From assembly GCA_023052935.1 (NCBI GenBank), contig CM041294.1, positions 100,261,616 through 100,325,615 of the forward strand: a DNA stretch of 64,000 nt, given 5' to 3'. The notes beneath the pieces are model-generated. The model saw nothing but the letters and a program-made list of their open reading frames with translations. It made no database searches and had not been told where the DNA came from. This stretch comes from Piezodorus guildinii. Lineage: Eukaryota; Arthropoda; Insecta; Hemiptera; Pentatomidae. This document shows, one piece after another, positions 55,182 to 64,000 of this stretch; position 1 is the stretch's first letter, and every line of letters begins with the position of its first letter. The position numbers were made by a program, and so were the translations under genes.

Positions 55182-56220
55182 AGAATAAAAAATAATTTTT
55201 ATTCTGGGACTAGGTCCCCTAAGAATAACATGTTTGTACAGTTGAAATAAACAACATGTCTGGCCAACAGACAGAAGGAACATAATTAACAACAAATTAC
55301 AATGATGGGTTAATATATGTGTGTACATATGTACAAAAAAATATATACACTGATAAAATAAAAATAAAAACAATTCTTAGAAGATATTGCGTTGACAAAA
55401 TTAAAAATAAATTAATAGATGACAGTGTTTAAATATAGACAATGAACAAATATTACTCTTCTTTAAAGCTGATGTCAGGAATATAAATATCACAGTTTCT
55501 AAGCGTCTTTTTGGGATAGTAAAAAGTATTGGAAACGTTGGTATTTGAATGAGGAGAAGGAAACAGCATGGCGGATATGAGTAGGTTGAGAATTCCAGAA
55601 AGTAGAGGAGTTGGCAAGAAGTACTATACCTTTTAAGGGTGGTTTAAAGGGTAATAAAGTAATTAACTTAAAATATACATTTATTTATCGAATAGTACAC
55701 ATAAAAACACATTATTATTACAAATAAAAACATGAAACATTGGGGCATTGTTATTATCGAGAATAATTAGGTTCAAATTTACCACATAATATAACATTAA
55801 TGTACCTTTCGACAAATCTGCATAATTGTTCCATGGCTTGACCCCCCTCATCCGTCCGTGGCTTCCGTTGCTCTATCTCCCGGCCAAGCATTCTCTTTTT
55901 TGTTCCTTCTCTAAGAACTTTTGCTTTAAGCCCGGCAACGTAGAATAGTTGAGGTCTAATTTTTCGAAGTGTACCCTGCGTGGATACTTCTTAAGCTTTA
56001 TGAGTTAGCACCAAACTTTTGTTTCTTTTGACAGTAGAATTACTAAAATATATTTATTTTCTTCTCCCAATATTCTCGATACATAGCAGAAGGAACCATT
56101 AAAAGTTTTAGTCCTTTGGGTAGAAAATAAAGGTCGGAATGGCGCGATCTTGTTTCAAGTGAGTGGACTGAGGAGTTAAATTGTAGGAGACTGTGGATGT
56201 ATCGAGGGGAAAGGAAAGTC
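55182..56220 (-). pseudogene. CR1-like LINE 3' end split by family B
   Basis: Minus sense: 56215-56100 reads RYIHSLLQFNSSVHSLETRS then RHSDLYFLPKGLK. After the family B insertion it continues as ANSSTFWNSQPTHIRHAVSF and SSFKYQRFQYFLL (55625-55500), the conserved end of CR1/L2-type RT. The 3' UTR ends GGGGACCTAGTCCCAGAATA (55190-55230). The frame is open over both parts, so the copy may have been intact at this end before family B landed. Confidence 0.8.
55660..56095 (-). repeat. Family B repeat inserted in a LINE
   Basis: TCCATGGCTTGACCCCCCTC, CGTCCGTGGC and CCCAATATTCTCGATACATA are the reverse of 52165-52400. It separates two consecutive parts of a CR1-like RT. Confidence 0.8.
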
Positions 56221-56609
56221 CACTTTATATAACAATCTTAATAATATGTTCATGATAATGAATATGTTCTTAATAATATACCGTTGGAAAGCTTAAGATT
56301 TTAGGACAAATGTTGTCTTAACACAAAATTTTAAAATTTAATGTAGAATAATGAAAAGCCGATAAAATAACCGATTGTCGTGGATAACAATGATAATAGT
56401 TTATTAACATTTTGTCAATATGTAAATATGTGAATAAAGTTTATTTTATATCTATAATATAATAGATTATTTAATAAAACAATGTTTCTATTGAAGCTAA
56501 ACGTAATTAATCTTTAACAATTTATTTACATCTCTAAATGTTTTTAAAAATTCTTTAATTGATTACAATATCGGAGGTAAGTGAAAGTTGTGTGTTGCGC
56601 GCACCAGTT

Positions 56610-57060
56610 TATCACCTTTTTTCAAAAAGTATTATCTTAGCATTGACCATATGAACTCTTATTCTGAAGACTATTTGTTTATGTATTTTTAAACATATCC
56701 TGGATTATTAAGTAAATTGCAACACAGGCTCGGTAGATCCCAACCCAGCATAGTGTTACTCTCAAGGCTGCTTGGGGGACTACTCAATCCCGTCGGTCAC
56801 CACGGAAGCTATGCAGGCCACTGAAGTCCAATAAGGAAGTAGATCAAGTCACCTGGAAGGCTTAAGCACCCTACTAATATCCTAAGCGAAATTAATGGCC
56901 CTGCACCGCTGCATAAGGAGCAACACTGATCAAGATCCAGCACAATGTTCTAGCTATCTACTAATCATCCTTGTGACCATTAACCTACATTAGAACTCAA
57001 GACATTATGCAAATTTGATAGTTCGTATCTGTCTACTAATACTTAGAAATTTTAATTATT
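56610..57060. other. Unassigned; GC-richer patch 56715-57000
   Basis: GGCTGCTTGGGGGACTACTC and CCTGCACCGCTGCATAAGGA stand out by composition, but no frame or repeat partner was found in the window. Confidence 0.3.
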
Positions 57061-57063
57061 TGG

Positions 57064-57971
57064 CTTCACTAAATCGTATAAAATATATAGTAAGGAAAAT
57101 ATTGCGCAATCACGTTTAGGGTCTCTAAACGGTATGGGTAGTGGTCCAAATAACCAAATCCGTGAAAAGATCTGTATGTGTTATTTGTGTGGTAAGTCTA
57201 GAAAATATATATAATTATTTTTTTAAATTTAAATCAACTATACAACAAACACGTTACAGCAACTTTTTCACTAAGTAATCTTTATACTGTGCATTTTGCA
57301 CTTTACCATTTTATCAAAAACGAATCTAAAGATTTATATTAAACTCGCTATGTAGATATAAAATTTAATCGGGATTTAATATCATGGAAACCTACATTTA
57401 TTCTGATTGAAATAGGCTGACTTTTTTAAAGCACCTTTAATTTTGTCGGTTCGAACACTATCTTTTTGTTCAATACTAATAAGATGATATAGTTTTATTT
57501 TAATATTTTTGGGAACGAGGGTAAGCGCTGGCAAAACGCTTGCCTAGCAACACAGAGGACAAATAATTTGAAAACCAAACAGTTACGAGTTCGAGACTCG
57601 GTTGCTTGTATTCTTGGGGGGCTTTTATTTTCATTCAGATTTATCCCCAGACCTCACCCCTTGGCCCAAGAAACCCCGTATAGCCTTAAAGGCGAGGTAG
57701 GGGAAAACAAAAAAAAAGGTTTTATTTTAATAAAAATATAATATTAAAAAGATAAATATGAATATAATGACCATTTGAAGAGGAACAAGTTTTTTTTTTC
57801 TGAACTCATAAATATTTACAATATATCGTTAGAAATCTAAATAGTTAAAAAAAAAAATTCATATATAAAAAGTTCTATAAGGATGGTGTAGGTGATGAGC
57901 GGATAAAACTAAGTTGTATATAATACTTTCTATTGTAGATTTTTAATTCGCTAGCACCAGATTTTTTTTTT
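57064..57971 (+). repeat. Family A copy split by a SINE
   Basis: 57090-57430 has AAATATTGCGCAATCACGTT, CATTTTGCACTTTACC and ATTCTGATTGAAATAGGCTG. 57732-57971 has ATATCGTTAGAAATCTAA and GCTAGCACCAGATTTT. Strongly diverged, with the terminal inverted block lost. Confidence 0.7.
57492..57731 (+). mobile_element. tRNA-derived SINE (SINE-3) with 13-bp TSD
   Basis: GTTTTATTTTAAT at 57492-57504 and 57719-57731 flanks 214 bp. The head holds GGTAAGCGCTGGCAAAACG (A-box region) and GAGTTCGAGACTC (B box). The body ends GGCGAGGTAGGGGAAAAC and an A-rich tail. It differs from SINE-1 and SINE-2 outside the boxes. The exact duplication suggests a recent insertion. Confidence 0.9.
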
Positions 57972-58498
57972 TTTTTTATTTCAACGACAATTATCAATCC
58001 ATGAAGTGAGAATGGATGATCTTTGTTTTTACGTTACAGAAAGGAATGATTTAGTGTTATTTGTAAACAAATTAACTGTGTACTAAGTATCTTTTGGAAA
58101 AAAAAAAATGTTGAACGCGATTTTAAGATTCAGCGGTTTAGTTTTTATCCATCTTAAAATGTTTCTCTCTTAATTTAATTTTACGATGAACAATAAATAC
58201 CTATCTTTACCCAACTTAAAAAATACATATTTTCTGGTGTAATATTTTTTTCTTTCGTTTATTAATATTATATTGATGTTTTCGGAGCTCTGTTTTTCAT
58301 CTTAAAAGATTAATGAGTAGAAATTTAATATGCTCATGAATGCGATAGCTTGAGGATCTCAAAATTTGATCAGACTTCATTGTAAGTAGCAGGATAATAT
58401 TAATTGATGAGTCATTATAATTTATTTTATAGATTTAGTTTTAGTATTGTGATATATCAATGTTTCAGTTAGGTTTCTAGGGCAAGTGCTTTTTTAAT
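57972..58498. other. Unassigned AT-rich sequence
   Basis: T-run at 57962-57978 then A/T-rich sequence. No supported feature. Confidence 0.4.
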
Positions 58499-58499
58499 C

Positions 58500-58693
58500 A
58501 ATTAAAGTCCCTTTAGAATAATAAAAAATACATCAGTGTGAGATTTACTGTCTTAGAGTAAAATGTAAGAAAATATATATTGAATAATAAACAGTAAAAA
58601 AAATAAATAAACAAGACAAACGCCGAAAAAAAAATAAATATATAGCTTTGAAAATTAATGGCTGTAAAAATATTTATATTTTTATAAATTATA

Positions 58694-58739
<46 letters not shown>

Positions 58740-59125
58740 ATATATACATATTAACAATATAAGCGGTGATATAACATAACAAATAAATAATTTTCATGTT
58801 CTCTTGACAAAAAAAAATTCAATTCTTATTTATTAATTAAATAAAAAAACACAATAGAAATTATGAAGCACTTATATAACTTTTTTCCACTTGTTTTACT
58901 TTTTTTTATTGGAACTGGATTAGTCAGAATTATTTGGAAATTGAATGGACTGAAAGTAATTGAATTGACGATATTTGAAAGTCGGAATGGTATTAGAATT
59001 ACGGATATCAGAAGGAATTGAGTTCCATATGGAAGTGGATATATATGTTAAGAAGAAACAGGGTAGGTTACCATACAGGTTATGAACCCATTCGAACCAA
59101 GGGGAGAAAGTCGAGATTCATGTCA
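58500..59125 (-). pseudogene. CR1-like LINE 3' end
   Basis: Minus sense 59070-58955 reads SIWNSIPSDIRNSNTIPTFK then YRQFNYF, the CR1-type RT ending. The 3' UTR contains (TA)n at 58695-58745 and ATTCTAAAGGGACTT at 58505-58520. The frame before this point is lost. Confidence 0.75.
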
Positions 59126-59575
59126 TGCGATTGTCACTAATTAATTCTACGCATCATGACCAAATTCCTATCGGAGTTTAATTTGAGTTTGCTCAACCGA
59201 GAGTGGTTTAACCCCTACCACCATCACGTTTTCACAATTGTGTCGTTAACCAATATTATATCTGGCCGTAGAGATACTATCTGAAGCAACATTTTTTTTT
59301 ACCATAGGTTCAAACGTCGAGCACAGGAGGCCTATGGAATATTTGTTTAACACTTGAGGGTCACCCCTGAGTTTGCTCTGCCATCAAACCGTTCTATACT
59401 GACGGGTAAGAGAAATGTATTTTTTTCCCAGGTTTTAATAAATAAAATAATTTTTGTTTGTTTAGATATAGGTTGTTTATTAAGTCTTGAAACGTCTCTT
59501 TTCTCAAGACATAAGGTCTTGACCCTATATAATTATTGGCAGGTATTCAGTTTTTTAAAAATTCTGTTTTAACAT
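59126..59575. other. Unassigned
   Basis: A 72-codon plus frame at 59354-59572 has no domain that I recognise; no repeat partner was seen. Confidence 0.35.
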
Positions 59576-59578
59576 CTA

Positions 59579-60407
59579 TTGTCAAAATATTTATTCCAAA
59601 ATTTCTCTACTATACAACTCAATAGCGTAACAATAGCCATTTCTAAGCACGTTAAGTATTTAGGAGTCACCCTGGACTATAAACTACTTTTCAAACGTCA
59701 AGTAGACAATAAAACAAATAGTGCCCGTAAACTATTATATAAAATGTTTCCCTATTTTAATAAACATTCAAAATTAACACCAAAAAACAAACTAATTTTA
59801 TATAAATCTGTTATCAGACCTATAATTACATAGCATGTCCAGCCTGGAGTCTTACAAGCAAAACACATATTAAAAAATTGCAAGTACTACAAAATAGATG
59901 CCTAAGAATAATTAATAATTATCCACCATACACGAAAATAACTACCATGCACAAAGATCTGGACATCCCTACAATACAAGAATTTATACACCAACAAACT
60001 CAATCATTTTCTCAAAATACCAACTGAGTGGTATCATCTAAAACAAATTGGTAATTATACTAAACTATCAACCCCTAAATATAGACATAAGAGAACTAAA
60101 CATATACTGTTATAAAATTCTAAATTTCTCAATTCCATCATATGATTTTAATAACTATAATTATGTTTAATTATTTATTTTTATTTCTATCTGATTATTT
60201 CTTTTTTTTTAGTTTCTATTTTCGGTGTTCTTCTCTTAGTTGGGTTTTTTTAATTTTTACCAACAATAAAAACAATTAATGTAAAAAATAAATTTTAGCA
60301 AATAAGTAGCGCATTGTAATGGATTTTCAATCAACGTTTTTAAAAACTGTGCAGATGTATGCTATAAAAATAAAGATTGATATTGTTGTAAAAAAAAAAA
60401 AAATCCA
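59579..60407 (+). pseudogene. Jockey-type LINE 3' fragment with frameshifts
   Basis: Reads ISKHVKYLGVTLDYKLLFKR, NKLILYKSVIRPIIT; a one-base deletion near 59832 shifts to ACPAWSLTSKTHIKKLQVLQ, NRCLRIINNYPPYTKITTMH, KDLDIPTIQEFI. A second shift near 60035 leads to TPKYRHKRTKHILL and a stop. It is a different lineage from the other Jockeys here (thumb only; no catalytic box). The 3' UTR ends AATAAAGATTGATATTG then poly-A (60393-60405). Confidence 0.85.
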
Positions 60408-60595
60408 AAATTTATGTTTATATTTTTGTTAGCTGCATGCTACACAAAAACAGTGAGTCCAAAACGCCGTATGCCGTCTAGCACTTATTTATTTTCTATT
60501 AATTTGTTTTTTCGATACTTTATTAATCTAATAAATAGCGATAAACTAGAAAAAATTAATCAGAATTAACATACGACAGACATACGGATTTTTCA
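60408..60595. other. Unassigned
   Basis: Short AT-rich spacer between a LINE tail and a SINE. Confidence 0.4.
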
Positions 60596-60840
60596 GTTTG
60601 CTTATTCATCTAAAATCACTTTATACTACTGTGGCTAATCTGGCGATGCTGCAGTGGGAGTAATGGGATAGGGAACTTTAGGGAGTTCCTGACATCGTAC
60701 AGGCTCTGGGCCACTATTCTACTTGCTCTCCGAAGGACAGCTTAACCAAAGATATAAAACTTCCGATGATCCTCTGCCAGATTTGAACCCGCTACTTTGA
60801 GTACAGAAGGCTGCTATTCTAGCCACTACACCACAAAATA
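60596..60840 (-). mobile_element. SINE-1 copy, near full length
   Basis: TCACTTTATACTACTGTGGC, CGATGCTGCAGTGGGAG, GACATCGTACAGGCTC; the head in the minus sense has GGTTCAAATCTGGC (B-box region) and GTGTAGTGGCTAGAAT (A box). About 20 bp of body are deleted near 60662. No clean TSD. Confidence 0.82.
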
Positions 60841-60954
60841 TTTTTTTTGGAATATCATATAACATGAAACCTCTAATATTGAGGTATATTTACTGAAGAG
60901 TGCAAAAAAAAACAACAACAAAAAAAAAAAAACGGTTTCCTTACTGATATTTCT

Positions 60955-63900
60955 TTTTTTTTTTTTTTTTTTTAATAGATAATTTTTTTTATTATTATTT
61001 TTTTTTTTTATTGAGATATATTACAATTTGTTACAAAATGAACAATAATAATATTGATAAGAGAACACATTCATACTATATATACAGAAAATAATAATAA
61101 TGGTCAAATTACATAAAATAGAACATAAATAAATTCATATATATACAATAAAATAATAATAATAAATAAAAAACAAAACAAATCGAAACAAAAACCTATT
61201 ATTGAGATAAATAAAAAGTTGGCAAATAAATAAACATCTTACACACAATCATAACTATATACAATATATACAATTGCTAAAGGGACCCCAGCGGAATCCA
61301 AGAGATCCCAGCGCCTCTATCTCAGCCGCATCACTGGTCTGAGCCAGTGGAGGTTGAGTTAGGGCGCTGTAGCCACAAACATACCGTACATGAGCGGAGG
61401 ATCTGACCATTGTCAGAACTCCAGTTTAAATGTTTACAATAGGTCTCGTGGCCACTGCCGTTTCAATCTTCGAGGAGGATTGTAGGGATGGGTGGTGCTG
61501 GATAGGGATTGCGCTAGAGGGTTAGGATGATGACTAAGGTTCTGATGAAATTTGGAAAATTTGGATGGTACCAGGTCTAAAACAAACGGAATATTAAGGT
61601 CATGATGTAGGGTACAGTTGGTAACGTAATAAGGAGCATTAAGTATTGTTCGGAGGACTTTGGATTGGAAGGATTGGATGCGTTTGATGTTAGAATGTTT
61701 AGCTGTCCCCCACAGTTCAAGTCCGTAGGTCCATATAGGTTTCAGTACTGTCTTGTATATTAGTAATTTGTTGTCAACTGTAAGATGAGATTTTCTGTTT
61801 AGTAGTCTGTATAACTGGCCGAATCTGCGGTTGAGTTCTTTTCTTTTTAGTCTTGTATGTGGGTTCCACGTCAGTCTTTTGTCTAGTAAAAAGCCGAGAT
61901 ACCGGACTGTGTCTGAGGAAGGAAGCGGTATGGAATTGAAATTAACCGTTGGACAGGATTTGCGTCGAAGGGTGAATGTGACGTGAGTGCATTTGCTTTG
62001 GTTCACCTTAATGCGCCAAGCATTGCACCAGTCTTCGACAAGGGAAAGGTGCTTTTGGAGATTTAGCGATGCTGCTTCAGGATCGGAATTGGATGACAAA
62101 ATGGCGGTATCATCAGCAAATGTTGCCAGAAAGGTATCGGGATCGGTAGGGATATCGGCGGTGTAGAGGATGTAGAGGACGGGTCCTAAGACGCTGCCTT
62201 GAGGAACACCGGCCTCAACAGTATAATGTTTGGAAAATTCGGAACCACTGCGAACTCGGAAGGAGCGGTTTGATAAATAGCATCGGAGAATTAGGTATAA
62301 GGATTGAGGTAAATGGGTTTTGAGCTTAAAGAGCAGTCCCGGGTGCCACACCCGGTCAAAAACTTGAGCTATGTCCAGAAAGGCATCCGAACAATACTCC
62401 TTGCACTCAAAGGCGGAGGAAATGTGGTCTACAACTCGGAGTCCTTGGTGAACCGTGGAATGTTGAGGACGAAATCCAAACTGATGTGAAGGAAAATTGT
62501 GAAATTTGGCTAGGATTCGTTTTAATAGGAGTTTTTCGAAGATTTTGGAGAGGATCGGGAGCAGGCTAATAGGTCTGTAAGATGAAGTGCTGTGGGAAGG
62601 TTTGCCTGGTTTTAGGAAAAGGATGATGGTTGAATGTTTCCATATGAGAGGGGAATAGGTAGTGCGTAGGATACAGTTATAGAGATATGCAAGAAATGTA
62701 GTGGCTTTGGGAGGAAGTTGTCTTAAGATCTGAGGAGTAAGGAGGTCGTATCCTGGGGATTTACGGAGAGGAAGCTTTTTAAGAAGATATTTAACCTCAG
62801 ATGGATTAACTGCTTTAGGTGGTAAGGATAGTGGTATTGGTGACATAAGGAACTCTTCAACTGTTGCAGTATGGGTTGGATTGAGCTCAGGATGAGGAGT
62901 GAAAACTTTGGAAAGGTGCTGTGCGAATTCCTCGGCTTTATCCTTGTCGGAAGCAGCCCAGGAACTATCACAGCGCCGGAGAGGGTGGGAAATGGTGTGG
63001 GATTTTAGAATTCTCTTCGTGACATTCTTTAGGGAATTGTCACGAGTCGAGAGAGAGGAGAGGTAGGAATTGTAGGATTGGGAACGGAGTATCGCCAACT
63101 CCCGCTTTAATTTTCTACAAAAAAAGTTTTAAGAGCGGCGATCTTCTGGGTGGCGGGTGCGTTGCCATAATGATCTGGCTCGGCGTTTGGTGTTGATGAG
63201 GTCCTTCAGGTGTTGTGGTAAATGGCTTTTGTTAGGAATTCTTTGGGATTGTTTGGGAGAGGAGGCAGTCCAGGCAGCTTGTTGAATTGTGGTTGTAAAG
63301 GAATATACGGCATCATCAGGGTCAGTTTGGGTTTTGAGAGGTACTCTGAGGTCAATATCATTGGTAAGGATTTCGCGGAAGAGGTTCCAGTTGACAGGGC
63401 CTCTAATGAATGAAGGTGGGAAAGGTTTCGGAATAGGAGTTATGGATACATTTAGGATTAATGGACTATGATCAGAGGATAGTTCATCAAGGCGAGTTAC
63501 GGAATAGTTCAGGGAGCCTAATCCGCAGTGGATGAAGAAGTCGAGGATGTCAGGATTACGGTTAGGATCTGTCGGCCAGTAGGTAGGAGAATCGGGAGGT
63601 AGGAGATGAAAGCGTCGGGAGTTGAGTGCAGACTGCAACGTCCGTCCACGAGAATTGGTGTTTCTAGAACCCCACTGTTGATTCTTAGCGTTTAAGTCGG
63701 CACCCAAAATGAAGTGATTTCCCAAGGAGTTGAGGAAGGATCCAAATTGGGCAGAGGAAATAGGATGTTTAGGAGGGCAGTATGCTGATGCGATGATAAG
63801 CGGAAAGGAAAAGGTTTTGATTACAATGGAAGTTGCTTGTAGGTAATCGTGGGCGGGAAGTGGGTGTAAGTGATGGGAGACGGATCGGTGGACAATGACA

Positions 63901-64000
63901 GCAGTACCGGCATGGGCTTTGCCGTCTGGATGGTCTGTCCGGTATGTTATTTATTCTGGTATTTTGAAGTACTGTTTAGTGGTTAGTCTAGTTTCAGTAA
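60955..64000 (-). mobile_element. Jockey LINE, 3' part, running off the right edge
   Basis: Minus sense: ORF2 followed by about 470 bp of 3' UTR (61433-60976) that ends ATATATCTCAATAAAA and A-rich tracts (T-runs at 60955-61008 on plus). The 5' end, ORF1 and the left TSD partner lie outside the window. Confidence 0.88.
61434..64000 (-). pseudogene. Jockey ORF2: endonuclease and RT, two in-frame stops
   Basis: One continuous frame. The endonuclease part starts beyond the edge: TETRLTTKQYFKIPE, stop TAA 63953-63951, ITYRTDHPDGKAHAGTAVIV, HFILGADLNAKNQQWGS, LDELSSDHSPLI. Second stop: TAA 63131-63129. The RT is then open for 554 codons or more: YRPISLLPILSKIFEKLLL, FLDIAQVFDRVWH (first aspartate), GVPQGSVLGPVLY, FADD at about residue 327, YLGFLLDKRLTW, PIWTYGLELWG, RRLKRQWPRDLL. 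No frameshift. No RNase H, as expected for Jockey. Sister to the 18 kb and 1.5 kb copies. Confidence 0.92.

Larger units (their letters stand above)
54572..56607 (+). repeat. Family A copy split by 1.1 kb of nested insertions
   Basis: 54572-55181 carries GCGACCGTGAAAATTTTCGA, (GT)n (54690-54713) and TCTGACATGGCTTAAATGGC. The match resumes at 56276 with ATATACCGTTGGAAAGCTTA and ends GGAGGTAAGTGAAAGTTGTG then GCGCACCAG. Confidence 0.85.

Noticed and set aside
58513..58797. 94-codon minus-strand hydrophobic frame
   Set aside because: Runs through (TA)n and the A/T-rich CR1-like 3' UTR; not coding.
63222..63471. Plus-strand frames near the right edge
   Set aside because: Antisense to the Jockey ORF2 endonuclease and linker.

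Overview
The window reads as an AT-rich (roughly 70% A+T by eye) animal nuclear sequence, most likely from an insect. Signs of this are non-LTR retrotransposons of Jockey, I-like, CR1-like and RTE types, a Penelope-like element (PLE) with a GIY-YIG domain, mariner and piggyBac remnants, tRNA-derived SINEs, and many (CA)n, (TA)n and poly-A tracts. A hemipteran is a guess from the style of the repeats, not something the sequence proves. I find no convincing host gene, rRNA, functional tRNA, CRISPR array or bacterial-type operon. Nearly everything that can be assigned is a mobile element or a piece of one, often nested.

Layout. 1-4 kb: SINE pieces and two 5'-truncated Jockey copies, possibly inside an old hAT-like element. 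4.7-6.9 kb: copies of a roughly 900-bp repeat (called family A here), one split by a CR1-like tail. 8.4-9.1 kb: RTE-type reverse transcriptase (RT) tail. 9.9-11.9 kb: PLE end, deleted mariner, foldback block. 12.3-13.1 kb: family B then family A. 13.9-16.8 kb: family D, then a 5'-truncated PLE bracketed by a 71-bp inverted repeat. 16.8-19.2 kb: complete SINE, complete family A, Jockey copy with target-site duplication (TSD). 21.3-22.3 kb: CR1-like tail. 23.1-29.9 kb: a full-length I-like LINE (two ORFs, minus strand, 11-bp TSD) inserted in or beside a tRNA-derived SINE. 30-36.4 kb: diffuse repeats and a family A copy split by family D, an RTE tail and a SINE. 36.7-41.2 kb: SINE, two complete family A copies, family B flanked by PLE-like inverted motifs. 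42.7-48.6 kb: second mariner, family A piece, LINE tail, minisatellite plus family D, miniature piggyBac. 50.3-57.9 kb: families D, A and B, a mariner-type MITE, an unassigned GC-richer block, a three-level nest (A split by CR1-like split by B), and a SINE with TSD inside another A copy. 58.5-64 kb: CR1-like tail, Jockey fragment, SINE, and a nearly open Jockey ORF2 running off the right edge.

How the parts relate. LINE copies supply RT/endonuclease in trans to SINEs in living systems; here the I-like and right-edge Jockey ORFs are each only two lesions from open. The mariner and piggyBac elements keep ends but only transposase fragments, so they would be non-autonomous. The best leads are the structure of family A (possibly a helentron-associated element), hammerhead-ribozyme-like cores in the PLE ends, the intact architecture of the I-like LINE, and several near-perfect hairpins. 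All homology calls come from reading motifs; no database search was run.
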